This document shows, piece by piece, positions 21,243 through 31,200 of a stretch of DNA of 64,000 bases. The notes beneath the pieces are model-generated. The model saw only the letters and a list, made by a program, of their open reading frames with translations. It was not told the DNA's origin and made no database searches. Numbering within the stretch: position 1 is the first letter of the stretch; every line of letters begins with the position of its first letter. The stretch comes from Cristatella mucedo (Eukaryota; Bryozoa; Phylactolaemata; Cristatellidae): assembly GCA_009760855.2 (NCBI GenBank), contig WPIO01000056.1:1-64000 (forward strand). Reading direction: 5' to 3'. Position numbers and translations under genes: made by a program.

Positions 21243-22977
21243 TGGTGGCATTCCGGATGGCTCCCCACGGTCGTTTTACAAAGTGTGCCTGGCCAGCTTT
21301 GCCTTATGGACAGCAGGAACAGTCGCGCCCACGACCGTGGGCGGAGCGGGTCACACAGCGGGCCGAGTTCTGCGAGTTTCGCCCGTCGTTGCAGGTAAAA
21401 AGAAAAAGCGAAAGCGAGGACCGCCGACTCCGCTACGCCGGACTTCAGCGACGATCGTCGGCTTTCGAGCGCCGCTGGCGTCGCGCGAACATCTGCGAGG
21501 CGGCGGCGCATCGAACGCCGGGCCCGAACGACTGCTCGCGACCGGTTAGCGCTCGGCCGCGCGGCGGCCGCAGCCGTCCGTTCGGCGGACGTCCGCCGCC
21601 ACGTCGAGCGCGGTAGCGGATCAAGGCAGGCTTTTGTTCGCCGCAGACGAGGCGCTCGCGCCACTTCCTGGCGGCGTTTCCGAGGGAAGATGCCTCGAGA
21701 TGCCCCTAACTGCTTCCGGCTGCAGCCAGATGATAAGAAGTCGTCGCCGCCACCGCTTTTGGTGGTTTCCTTAGTGCGAGCTCTCGCCGGAGCGTACACG
21801 TCAAACCGCTCTCTCAGGGGAAAAACGCCGGTGAACGCTTGCCGCTGGCAAAAAAAAACGAACGCCGTACGCGCTTCAGGTCCTTACGAAACTGCTCCGT
21901 TCATACTTTCCTCGCTGAAAAGAGAGAGAGCGAGAGAGAGACAGAGACAGCGAGCTTTGGATCGAGCAGAAGTCGCTCGTTAAGTGGCGCCAGCGCTGCC
22001 GACGCGCGAGCGCTCATGAGCGCAGTAGCGGCGCCGCGCGAAGCCCCAAGACAGTGGGCTCCCGCGGGCTGCCGCACTTGGCCGCGTGCAGCCGGTGGAG
22101 CGCTATGCAGTCGTGCGCCTTCCGGGTTCGCGCTACGCGGACTTCCGGGAAATTTTGCGCCTTCGTCTGGAGCGAGTTTCGCGAATCAGCGGAGTGCTCT
22201 GCCTAATGGCGGAGAGAATATTGGACAGCTCGGTCGAGCAACGTTTTTAAATGCACGGAACCCGAAGGTCGCTGAAACGACAAAGATGCGGACGGTGGAA
22301 CGTAATGTCCGGCCGGACACGAAGCCGCAGGCGTTTCGCTTATCGCACCAACGTTCTAAACGCAGAGACGCTGAGCAACTCGTTCAAACGCTTCCGCTCT
22401 TGACCAAAGCAGCCCGTTCAATAATTGGCGAGCTGCAGCAACAGCAGCAGCAGTTGGCCTTGGCGGCATTCGCGCCGTTAAGGAACACCTGGGCGGAAGT
22501 AGAAGGAGCGCGACGCCGGCGGCGGCGACGCTTCGAAAGCCACTCCCACGACCGCAGGGCGCCGGAAGTGCCGGAGAGCGCCGGAAGTGCCGGAGAGCAC
22601 GTGAGAGCGCCGCTGGCCGAGTGCGCTGACGAGCGGGACCTAATTGATGATATAAAAAGACAAAAATGCCGAAGGCGGTCTGTAACGGGACGTGCACGGT
22701 ACTTCGGTTACCCACTGGTCATCCCGAGCGAGCAACGAGACACACGTCCTTCCGGAAGCCCGACGCTCAGCTTTGAACCTTCGCGGCGGCTTCAAATGTC
22801 CACGTTCGCGCTCCAGGTCAGTCACGGTGGGCTGCGTGTATGAAAGCGTAAGTTTATCGCTGCAACTCGAGCGCCAAGCCGCAACCATTTTACGCCTGCT
22901 GCTGTCGGCGACCAGTGATGCCGCCGCTGCTCGCCTCTCGCGCGCCCTTGCCCAGATTCTTCCGGTCCGCTCGTACG
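21243..22977. other. GC-rich sequence with a 334-codon open frame, not called as a gene
   Basis: The plus frame 21839-22843 is the longest outside the LINE and simple repeats, but it is Arg/Ala/Ser-rich, has a Gln run near its middle, and shows no domain I recognise. In CpG-rich DNA such frames arise by chance. A GATATAAAAAG TATA-like motif is at about 22648. Confidence 0.4.
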
Positions 22978-23073
22978 GTCTAGTGTTGTCCTCTCAATGA
23001 GTAGCCTAGCTGCAGCCTTTCTGAAGGATGCGGGGACAAGATCTGACGCTAGGGTCATATTCATGATGAGCAG
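22978..23073 (-). mobile_element. LINE ORF2 fragment (pre-RT region), minus strand
   Basis: The minus-strand translation LLIMNMTLASDLVPASFRKA followed by RLLIERTTLD aligns with INMSLASGHVPAPFKKAVVR / PLLKKATLD of the 60.7 kb LINE. This is an old internal fragment rather than a 3' end. Confidence 0.75.
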
Positions 23074-23672
23074 CTCGCTACCTGTGGACTCTCTTCGCTG
23101 AGTCACAGTAGTTCCGTCAAGGAAGACAATGCTGCGCCATCTTGCCGATTGACGCAAGTGCACCATCTTGCCGCGGGACGGACTTTCTTGCTTTGATTAG
23201 TAGGGATGCTAGTTTTACGCTGTATCAGCAAATCTCTACATCTCGGAAGGAGAAAAGTGGGTATAGCATCTGGAGGGTGTATTAATTATATTTATATATC
23301 TTTATAAATAAATTAATAGCGTCTGGATGGAGTCTGGTAGTCTCCTTAAACTACGATATGAACTTCGAGATGAGATCACAAGTGGCAGGTCTGAATGTGG
23401 TCTCGATGTAAAGCCTGTAGTCCCGTAGGGATGCTACTCCGGTAGGCATTGACTCACTAATTTAATTCCATATTGCCGACACAGAGAAACTAGAAAAAAC
23501 AAGATCTGACGATTTATGCCCGATTATATGCGTCCGCGCCGGCGTCGATGCGGCAGCGTATTCAGGGCTCGCCGAAACGGCCGCCATTATTCGACGTCAG
23601 CCTTGGCCATTCGCAGCTCAGCATGCCTTTCAGCTAAGCTAGTGTTACTCGGCCACAGATTTGACTTATCTG

Positions 23673-23675
<3 letters not shown>
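23074..23675. other. Unannotated
   Basis: No feature seen beyond AT-rich patches at 23280-23320. Confidence 0.5.

Positions 23676-23729
<54 letters not shown>
23676..23729. repeat. (CTG)18 trinucleotide repeat
   Basis: Eighteen uninterrupted CTG units. One plus-strand frame reads it as poly-Ala, but no supporting gene context is visible. Confidence 0.97.
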
Positions 23730-23730
<1 letters not shown>

Positions 23731-23856
23731 CCGCTGAGGTCGCCGCGTGAGTAGAAAGCAGAAACAGACTAGGACTCACAAAAGTGGGATGCGATCGTCG
23801 ATTCGCGTCGTCCGATTCAAAGAGAGCGCGGCTTTTACTGAAGAAAAGGTCAAGGC

Positions 23857-23995
23857 TGATTTAACAGCCTCATTTAAACAGCGGCACGAGAGCCTTCACG
23901 GCTATTGCCATCGCTTGCAGTGGGCAATAAAGGATCGCCCACTGTAGGAGTCGAAACCGCGACCCTTTGCATGGTGACCTCCTGGGTTAAGACGA
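23857..23995 (-). mobile_element. SINE I, minus strand
   Basis: Minus-sense copy: B-box region CGCGGTTTCGACTCC, body AAGGCTCTCGTGCCGC and the end GAGGCTGTTAAATC. It forms an inverted pair with the plus copy starting at 24005. Confidence 0.82.
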
Positions 23996-24004
23996 CACAG
24001 GAGC

Positions 24005-24187
24005 CAACCATGATGGCACACTAGGTAAGGCGGTTGCCTTCACGACCTCGGTCATGAGGTCGTGGGTTCAATTCCTGCGGTGGGCGATCCTGTATCGCCC
24101 CTGCAAAAGGTGCTGATATCCGCAAAGGCTATTCTGCCACTATGCAAGAGAGGCTGTTTAATCAGCTAGGATTTATTTATTTATTTC
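24005..24187 (+). mobile_element. SINE I, plus strand
   Basis: CACTAGGTAAGGCGGTTGCC (A-box region), B box GGGTTCAATTCC, a body GTGGGCGATCCTGTATCGCC, the end GGCTGTTTAATCAGCTAG and an ATTTATTTATTT tail. Confidence 0.92.
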
Positions 24188-24354
24188 AAGATTCTGAACG
24201 AAGAAGCTTCTGAGTGCAGAAGAAAATCTAGATAGTTCCCTCACTGAGCCAAAATTATTGAAATGCAACATCCCTAAAGAAGCGCCACGTCTTCAAAGAA
24301 ATCGAGTCAATCATTTCCGTTATCAACGCTCTCTAGTGGATGGATGAGGAGTCA
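24188..24354. other. Spacer between SINE I copies
   Basis: No feature seen. Confidence 0.5.
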
Positions 24355-24537
24355 CTGAGCCGTGATGGCACACTAGGTAAGGCGGTTGCTTTCACGACCT
24401 CGGTCCCGAGGTCGTGGGTTCGATTCCTGCGGTGGGCGATTCTGTATCGCTACTGCAAGCGGTGGTGATAGCCGTAAAGGCTCTTCTGTCGCTATACGAA
24501 AAGAGGCTGTTTAATCAGCTAAGATTTATTTATTTAT
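24355..24537 (+). mobile_element. SINE I, plus strand
   Basis: Near-consensus copy: CACTAGGTAAGGCGGTTGCT, B box GGGTTCGATTCC, body GTAAAGGCTCTTCTGTCGCT, the end GGCTGTTTAATCAGCTA and an ATTTATTTATC tail. Confidence 0.93.
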
Positions 24538-24635
24538 CTCATGCAGCGGAAGTGTGAGGCAGCCATGCGAGCACTCGGAGGCTGCATACGGCTCTCACCC
24601 GAAAATGATACATTTGAAACGTCAGTGTAATTGAA

Positions 24636-25225
24636 CCCGCCACGCCACACCACACCTCTTCTCGCCGACCTTCACTGGCTCCCAGTCAAGCAACGCATCG
24701 ACTGCAAAGTTTTGTCACTCACTTTTAGGTTCCTTCATTCTTTGGCTCCAGCCTATCCATCAGATCTACTGCCCCACCGGGCTAAGCATTGTACCACTCG
24801 CTTTTCGGAATCTAATTGTTTACTTACACCTCGTACAAACCTCAAATCCTTTGGAGACCGTGCCTTTAGTTCGTATGCTGCCAAAGCCTGGAGCTTACTC
24901 CCGGCCTGCGTCACGACATCTCCTGACTTGTCCACATTTAAAAAGAAACTAAAAACGCACCTATTTATGACAGAATGTAGTGGGTCCCTGCGATTCGTCC
25001 TTTATGTGCTTATGCGTGCTGACACTGTCCATGCTGCCACTAACCGCACTTGCATGCTGATCCTGTGTATGTCACCCCTATCCATGTAAATCATGTTGCT
25101 TATCAAGCATGATACCATTCACCATTCGATCGTGTTTCCTTTGCACCAAATCTAAAGTGCCTAGAAAGAGATTGAGTTCTCTGAGAGCGCTTTATCAAGT
25201 GTATCATTATTATTATTATTGTTAC
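24636..25225 (+). mobile_element. CR1/L2-group LINE, 5'-truncated, complete 3' end
   Basis: Plus-strand ORF2 C-terminus, open to a stop at 25089 (LLADLHWLPVKQRIDCKVLS, APAYPSDLLPHRAKH, KSFGDRAFSSYAAKAWSLLP), then the 3' UTR, hairpin at about 25153-25196 and ATT tail to 25222. Confidence 0.93.
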
Positions 25226-25289
25226 AGCGGCAGCTGCCGCGCGGCTGCCGTGCACCGAAGCCTAACTTCCGTACCTCCGCCCTGGCTAG

Positions 25290-25413
25290 GCCTACGCCTT
25301 CGCTCGATGCTCGAGCCGACTAAGGCCGAGCTCATGGGCTCGAGCCCAGTGGCATATGCAAAGCGCTTGGGTATTAGAGATTAATCTCTCTTAGGGGGCC
25401 ATGCAAGTGAATT
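25290..25413 (+). mobile_element. SINE II remnant, plus strand
   Basis: TCATGGGCTCGAGCCCAGTG, then CATATGCAAAGCGCTTGGG and a decayed hairpin (AGAGATTAATCTCTCTTAGG). It abuts the LINE tail at 25225. Confidence 0.7.
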
Positions 25414-25848
25414 ACATGGAGCTATGTTATCCATGTATACACCGGTAGCTTGCGGTCCGTTCGAGCAACCTCGGCGCCATCGGCTGATGGTTGGAGTTGC
25501 TGATTCCTTAGCCTTGGCTTTCCTGTCGATATCACTTTTGTGCTTCGAAACTCATTAAACACACGTCCACTCTTCAAACGGGCGCTGAGGGACACCAGAT
25601 CTCAATCATAAGCTGTTTGCAATTGTCTAGTTTCGTGACGGAAAGAATATGCTGCGGAAGTGTTTTGTCTTCAGAGACGGGGCGGCGAGCATCGAGTGAG
25701 CGCGTATCCGGGTGCTGCCATCGCCATGCGCTTGCCTTGACCTTTGATTGAGAAGACTCTAATCGAGTAGTCTGCCTAGCAACATGAAAGCGAGCTTGAA
25801 AGACGCTCGCCACCTCATAGCTCTTGGCCGATCGAGAAACGAGTCTGC
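25414..25848. other. Unannotated
   Basis: No supported gene. About 25815-25848 resembles 26081-26115 (GCTCTTGGC.GATCGAG.AACGAG), hinting that the dispersed repeat next to it is itself tandemly built. Confidence 0.45.
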
Positions 25849-26123
25849 GACCGCCACGTGACCACGTGACGACAAGTCACCGCATGACTAGCCCGTTCGG
25901 GGACATATGAACCGGAAGGCGTGGACCGTCTTCATTGATGGCAGCTCATCCGGGAGCCTAGTAGCCGCGCTGCTTCAGGATGACAGCAGCCCAGCAAGTA
26001 GCCATCTCTTTATCTGGCTTACTCGGCACACCTCAAAGAGGAATAGGACGCGGGGCGTTACGACCTCGCCGAATGGCTCTTGGCTGATCGAGGAACGAGC
26101 ACATAGACTCGTCACTTCAAAGC
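25849..26123 (+). repeat. Unclassified dispersed repeat, copy 2
   Basis: Partner of 21001-21242; roughly 75-80% alike by eye in the aligned blocks, same orientation, 4.8 kb apart. Confidence 0.75.
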
Positions 26124-26353
26124 GCGAGCACGGTATGCATGCAGTCCGCTGCGAAATACTAGTACTTTTAGCAATCGCTTTTGCATCTTGGCGCGTCCGG
26201 TCTTGTTTCAAAGATAAGTGACATCATTTTCAATCTTCAGAAGTGTGGTAAGTAGATTTTTAGCACTACGAAATTGGCCGATCCCGAGTATGGCGTGTGC
26301 CCTGCCGTGCGAGGCTAGTCCCCTGTTCCCAGACTTGTGCTCTGTAGGTGCAA

Positions 26354-26429
26354 GCCTCCCAGAAATCTCGGCGCCTCCTAGAATTCCCGGCGCCTCCCAG
26401 AACTCCCCGCGCCTCCCAGAATTCCCGGC
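26354..26429. repeat. 19-bp minisatellite, 4 copies
   Basis: Four tandem units of the type GCCTCCCAGAATTCCCGGC starting at 26354, 26373, 26392 and 26411, each differing at a few positions. Confidence 0.92.
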
Positions 26430-28005
26430 GCCCAGCTGTCTTCCATTGCGTTCGACTCCCCGATTGGCCGCCAGTCTTGTAAGCTGGCCTCAAATCTTGA
26501 GACTCTCGTTTCCTATTCGGATTGGTGCAATGTGGATTTTTACGCTAATTTATCTTTTGTTTAAATAGAACAGTAACCGTCGCGCCGATTACCTAGGTAA
26601 CTCAAAGAGTACCGCGACTAGGCATTCTCATTCTCAGCGACAAGAATCTCTCTCGCGGTTTATGAGCTTCAGCTTCCGCTCAATGCTTTGAACTGTTAAC
26701 TGGACGTCTCCCCATTCTTTTTCGCAAGAAAAACACCGCACTTAATCTTTCGTGGAAAAATCTTGGGACCGTCCCCTTGGAAGGAACGAGACCAACGGCG
26801 ACGGACGAGCTCCGCTCACCGCGCCGCGCTGCCATTTGATGTTGCTGTGCATTTATACCGCATATCTCTCGGTACGTAAACGGTGCCCAAACGAACGTAT
26901 ACATTTTCACATTTTGAGAGATGCGGGACAAAAGAAGAGAACGAATCTAGAATCTGGCAACCGTTTTAACTGGACGTCCTATTCCAAAGTCGCAGCAGCG
27001 TAAATTAGCGCCCACGCCTAGCTAAATGCTGCCACTGACAACTCAGTCCGACGCTTTTTTTTTACAATAAGAGAATACTGCTCATACATAATGCAGTCTA
27101 TAATACAGCTCTTCGTCTGGCAGCGCGCACGCGGCTTTTGGCCACTCACCGCTCTCTAATTTCCGGCGTTTTTCGTGGCGTTGCTTAGGTCAACCAGCGC
27201 GTGGTTTGCAACTGGTTCGGTGGCAGCCATGCGGCACGTCAAGCATCTCGTCAGGATGCCCGATCGACAGAAAACGGAGGTGAATTGTAAAATGTATTGT
27301 TATTCGAGCGTGAAGCGGAAGAGCCGTGTAGCGAACGTCGCCTCAGCCGTTACTAAATACAAAATTCAAACTTGGGAAAAGAGCTGCACCCGCGTTTGAC
27401 TGCAAGTTCTGACTTGGAGCGAATTATTGCTCGCTATGTAGTTTTGAGGCGAACAGCGCTCAAAGCACAAAAGTCCAAGTACGACTGGGCGGCTAGCGAA
27501 CCAGGTCGGCGAGGCCGAAATGACGTCGGCGAGCTAAATTTGCTAGCTTACGACTTGCATCGATTATTCGCGTATCTTGAATTGTAATGGCTAGGATGCG
27601 ATTCTGCTGCAATCAATGGCTGAGGCCGCATAAAAGCCGGCGCTATGCGATAGACAGTCGGTTGCGTTTCCCGGAGTCAATCTAAGCAGTTGAACTAGTT
27701 TGAGCTCTAGGCCGCGGCGCCGTCGGTGTGCGTCGTGACCGCTGGGACGCCTGCGACCCTTCGTAGCCGTGTCAAAGAGAGACTTATCTGCATTGTGGTT
27801 GGTCATGGATTTCCTAAAAATGATAAATCATGGGCGCTCTTTGTCGCCACGTGACGATTCGCTCGATGATGATCTTATCCGTCGCCGCGTCGCACCGTAG
27901 AGGTCTGTCGTTTGATCTGAGAACACAGGAGAGAGGCAACAAGAGCAACACAGACCCGTGTGCTTCGCCGTTAAATTCAATCGGCGGATTGCTGCGGCCA
28001 CGTTT
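26430..28005. other. Unannotated
   Basis: About 1.6 kb without a recognisable gene or repeat; open frames are at most about 85 codons. Confidence 0.5.
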
Positions 28006-28070
28006 GCAGGGAGACTGCTCGCAGGGAGACTGCTCGAGCAGGGAGACTGCTCGAGCAGGGAGACTGTTCA
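28006..28070. repeat. 15/17-bp minisatellite, 4 copies
   Basis: Four units of GCAGGGAGACTGCTC(GA) at 28006, 28021, 28038 and 28055; the last is diverged (TGTTCA). Confidence 0.93.
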
Positions 28071-28437
28071 CCACACGATAGGACAGAGCACGTCTCGGTT
28101 GCAGCGTCGCTGAGAATGCTGTAATTCTGAAATTTGATTTATGTCCGCTTATAGGTCAGTATTCTCGTAGATGGCCGCGAATGCCCAAAATATCAAAGCA
28201 CTCTGCTTCCGACGGGATGCTGCTTTGATGATCGGCAGAAAAGAAATTCTAGCAGCTTCAGGAGTGGAACAATCTGAGCAGGCGTCCAGTAAAACATTTC
28301 TTTTGGTCAACCCCTGTCGAGCACCCTGGAAGATGAGCCAACAGCAACAGGTGTTAGGGTTATTTCGCTCTCAAACAAGGTCGCAAGCTGCCTAGTGTTC
28401 GCACGTGACTAGTGCCTTCTTGCACGGGCACGCGATA
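28071..28437. other. Unannotated
   Basis: No feature seen. Confidence 0.5.
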
Positions 28438-28439
28438 AT

Positions 28440-28475
<36 letters not shown>

Positions 28476-28635
28476 TTACTTGATAAAGCGCCCTCGGAGA
28501 ACTTAATCTCTCTCTAGGCGCTTTACATTTGCTGTAAAGTGAAATGCAATGGAATGGTAAGTAAAATCATGCTTGAAAAACAAACGAAATGAATAATACG
28601 GTTAGGGGTGACATGCACAGGGTCAGCATGCAAAG
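28438..28635 (-). mobile_element. LINE 3'-UTR fragment, minus strand
   Basis: ATT/TAA tail of about 12 units at 28438-28474, hairpin GCGCCCTCGGAGAACTTAAT...AGGCGCTTTAC, then 3' UTR back to CATGCACAGGGTCAGCATGC. Confidence 0.93.
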
Positions 28636-28715
28636 AATAATAATAACACACTTGATAAAGCGCCCCCAGAGAACTCAATCTATTTCTAGGCGCATTACAT
28701 TTACTGAAAAGGAAA
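28636..28715 (-). mobile_element. Second LINE 3' hairpin fragment, minus strand
   Basis: AATAATAATAAC tail then GCGCCCCCAGAGAACTCAAT...AGGCGCATTAC. It abuts the previous fragment in the same orientation, so two tails are stacked in tandem. Confidence 0.88.
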
Positions 28716-29380
28716 CGTGTATTAGCAGCCCAAGCTGCGGAATGAATAGACAATTGCCTAGAAAATTGCATCTCCCTGTCTTCAAAACAGGCCGTCTCTC
28801 GGATCTGACCAAGACAGTACACGGTGGCAGACAGACACACGATCAACCATGTGGGATTATTAGCAGCTGGGTAATGAGAACTAAGGACCAATATGCACGC
28901 CAGACGGCCCTGAAGGATGTGTAAGCACAATCATACATTTCAAATTTCAAGTTTATCGGATCGCTGTTATCGGAGATATGACATAAGCATGATACCGAGT
29001 GTAGGCACGATAGCTCCCGTATCGCCGGCTGTCAAATTAAGCTAGACCCGGGCGTCTGACCCGCGTTCGCCTATACAAAACTCAATCTGTAAACGGTATT
29101 GATGAGAACTCAAAATCCCCTCAATTTTTCATGAGTAGAATAGAATCAACATGTTCAGGCAGATTTCCAGTGAGCGACGCTATAGTTCAACCCAAGTCAC
29201 CAGCTGAGCAGCCCACAAGGACCGCTAGCATGTTGCTTATTTTGTATAATTATGCCGAACAAAAGAATCTAAAAAGCACACCGAAAGCACCACAGAAAGC
29301 TATCCGTAATTATCAGCCTTCCTTATTGGCTCTCTGTCTGACTCTGCCCTGGAAGCTGAAAGCTGCAGTCTACAATGATC
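28716..29380. other. Unannotated
   Basis: No supported feature; short frames only. Confidence 0.5.
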
Positions 29381-29490
29381 AATGCACTTGATAAAACACC
29401 GTCAGAGAACTCAATCTCTTTCTAGGCACTTTACATTTTCTGCAGAGGAAAACGCACGGTCTACAAAAGATTTGAGGTTTGTACGAGATA
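29381..29490 (-). mobile_element. LINE 3' end joined to an ORF2 piece, minus strand
   Basis: Minus-strand hairpin (ACACCGTCAGAGAACTCAAT...AGGCACTTTAC), then a jump at about 29453 straight to an ORF2 segment. The intervening 3' UTR is deleted. Confidence 0.85.
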
Positions 29491-29527
29491 TATCTCGTAC
29501 AAACCTCAAATCTTTTGGAGACCGTGC
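29454..29527. repeat. 74-bp palindrome (37-bp arms, no spacer)
   Basis: 29454-29490 and 29491-29527 are inverted copies of the same LINE ORF2 segment with one mismatch, meeting at GAGATA|TATCTC. Confidence 0.95.
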
Positions 29528-30058
29528 ATTTATTTGGTATGCTCCCAAAGCCTGGAACTCACTCCCGACTTGCGTTCCAACATCCCCTGACTTGACCAGA
29601 TTTAAGAAGAACTTAAAAGCACACTTATTTAGGACAGCATTTAGTGGGTCCGTGATGGCACACTAGGTAAGGCGGTGCTTTCACGACGTCGGTCCCGAGG
29701 TCATGGGTTCGATTCCTGCGGTGGGCGATCCTTTATCACCAGTGCAAGCGGTGGTGATAGCCGTAAAGGCTCTTCTGTCGCTATACAAAAAGAAGCTGTT
29801 TAATCAGCTAGGATTTATTTATTTGCTTATTTGTTCTTCATGTGCTTATGCGTTCTGACACTTCGCATGCTGCCACTAGCCACACTTGAATGCTGACCCT
29901 GTGCATGTCACCCCTAACCATGTTATTCATGTTGTTTATCAAGCATGATATTACTCACCATTCAATTGCGTTTCCCTTTGCAGCAAATGTAAAGCGCCTA
30001 GAAAGAGATTGAGTTCTCTGAGGGCGCTTTATCGATGTGCATTATTATCATTATTATT
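29491..30058 (+). mobile_element. LINE 3' portion, plus strand, split by SINE I
   Basis: Plus-strand ORF2 C-terminus (TNLKSFGDRAFIWYAPKAWN to FRTAFSG) interrupted at 29651-29830 by SINE I. The LINE 3' UTR resumes at TTCATGTGCTTATGCG and ends with the hairpin at about 29993-30033 and an ATT tail. Confidence 0.92.
29651..29830 (+). mobile_element. SINE I inserted inside a LINE 3' UTR
   Basis: CACTAGGTAAGGCGGTGCTT, B box GGGTTCGATTCC, the end GCTGTTTAATCAGCTAGG and an ATTTATTTGCTT tail. It interrupts the LINE sequence just after GTGGGTCC, so it is younger than this LINE copy. Confidence 0.93.
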
Positions 30059-30824
30059 AAAACCGATTTATTGCAAGACATTCTATTAATTTTTTTTGAA
30101 CAATATTAGTTATTTGCAAATACATTTTTTAATTTATAAAATATGTGACAAATCATCGCAATGTAACTTGGGGGTCCAAAACGGATCATTAGCATTTCAA
30201 TCGGGAAAATGTATTTGACCTACGAGTAATTTGACTTACGAGCTCCGGTACGGAACGAATTAAACTCTAATCCACTGTACCACTGTATCTCTCGTGACCA
30301 CAGAAGCAAAGCTTTTGCGGAGCAAGGGATTAGGATAACGCACTTTGTATTCAATTGCACAAAGTAAATTGAAATAAGTGACATAATCTAATCAAAATAT
30401 TTGTTTAAGCTAAGTCTATATTTTTAAGGCGTGCGAGTATTATTATATTGCTATTATCCCTATTAATTTAAGCGACAAAGTCCGTCCGTCACGCGGAAAG
30501 ATGGCGACCAGTACTTTCGGGAGTGACGTGTAATAGATGCGTAAATTTATTTACAGTATTGTATAGACTCGGCGAAGCGGAGTCCACGGGCGTCGAGCTC
30601 TAGTAGTATATATAATCTGACGCAAATGCGAACATCTGCAAGGTGCTTTAGACGCCGGCTGCTTAGAAGCTATACGAAGCCAGCGTAGCTGGTCCGGGAG
30701 TGCGTAGCGCAGCTCCGTAGCCTGGCTCAATTTTAGAGCGCACAAGAACTGCTCAGCGGGAAACCACTCCATCCTAGAGCATTGAGCAAGAGGACGCAGC
30801 CACCGTAGTAGGAAAAAGAGGTGA
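30059..30824. other. Unannotated, AT-rich then GC-balanced
   Basis: 30060-30480 is AT-rich; no gene or repeat recognised. Confidence 0.5.
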
Positions 30825-31200
30825 CTGATATCGGTCGGCGGCCTGTCAACTCTATAGACCCGGCTAGCAATTAAAGAATAAGGCGACGCTCATCAAGGTC
30901 ACCGTCGCCGCCAGCCGTCCGAGAGTTGCTGGACGGGTTTCCGTGAGAACGAGAAAGGTGGCCGAAAAGCACTTGCATACTCGAGCTGTGAGCTAGAGAA
31001 CGCGGAGGTCGCGCTTGGACCAGTAGGCTCATCGATGTCGACTGGCCTGCCAACTCCATTGTCCCGGCTAGCTATTTAAAAGTAGGGCGACGCTCGCTCG
31101 GGGTTCCTTCTTCGTCTTCGGCTCCATGTCGATGCCGTTCCCGGACTCGTTTTCCCTGAAAACGAGGAAGGAGGGCGGGCTATTCGTCGGCGATTGACAG
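30825..31200. repeat. Imperfect tandem duplication, unit about 205 bp
   Basis: Two related units starting near 30825 and 31034 share CCTG.CAACTC, CCCGGCTAGC, AGGGCGACGCTC (AAGGCGACGCTC in the first) and a later GAACGAGAAAGG / AAACGAGGAAGG block. Confidence 0.7.

Noticed and set aside
22666-22780. Possible THAP zinc-finger start (MPKAVCNGTC) on the plus strand
   Set aside because: Only one weak C-x-x-x-C; the later Trp, Pro and second zinc ligands of THAP are missing and the frame stops early.
21839-22843. 334-codon plus-strand open frame as a gene
   Set aside because: Compositionally biased in CpG-rich DNA, no recognisable motif, no splice or promoter context beyond a TATA-like match. Left as a candidate for BLASTX only.
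23516-23737. Poly-alanine protein
   Set aside because: It is the (CTG)18 repeat read in one frame, with no supporting domain or splice context.
24005-24080. Functional tRNA gene
   Set aside because: A- and B-box motifs are present but the acceptor and anticodon stems do not close, and the unit continues into a shared body and ATTT tail at several sites: it is a SINE head.
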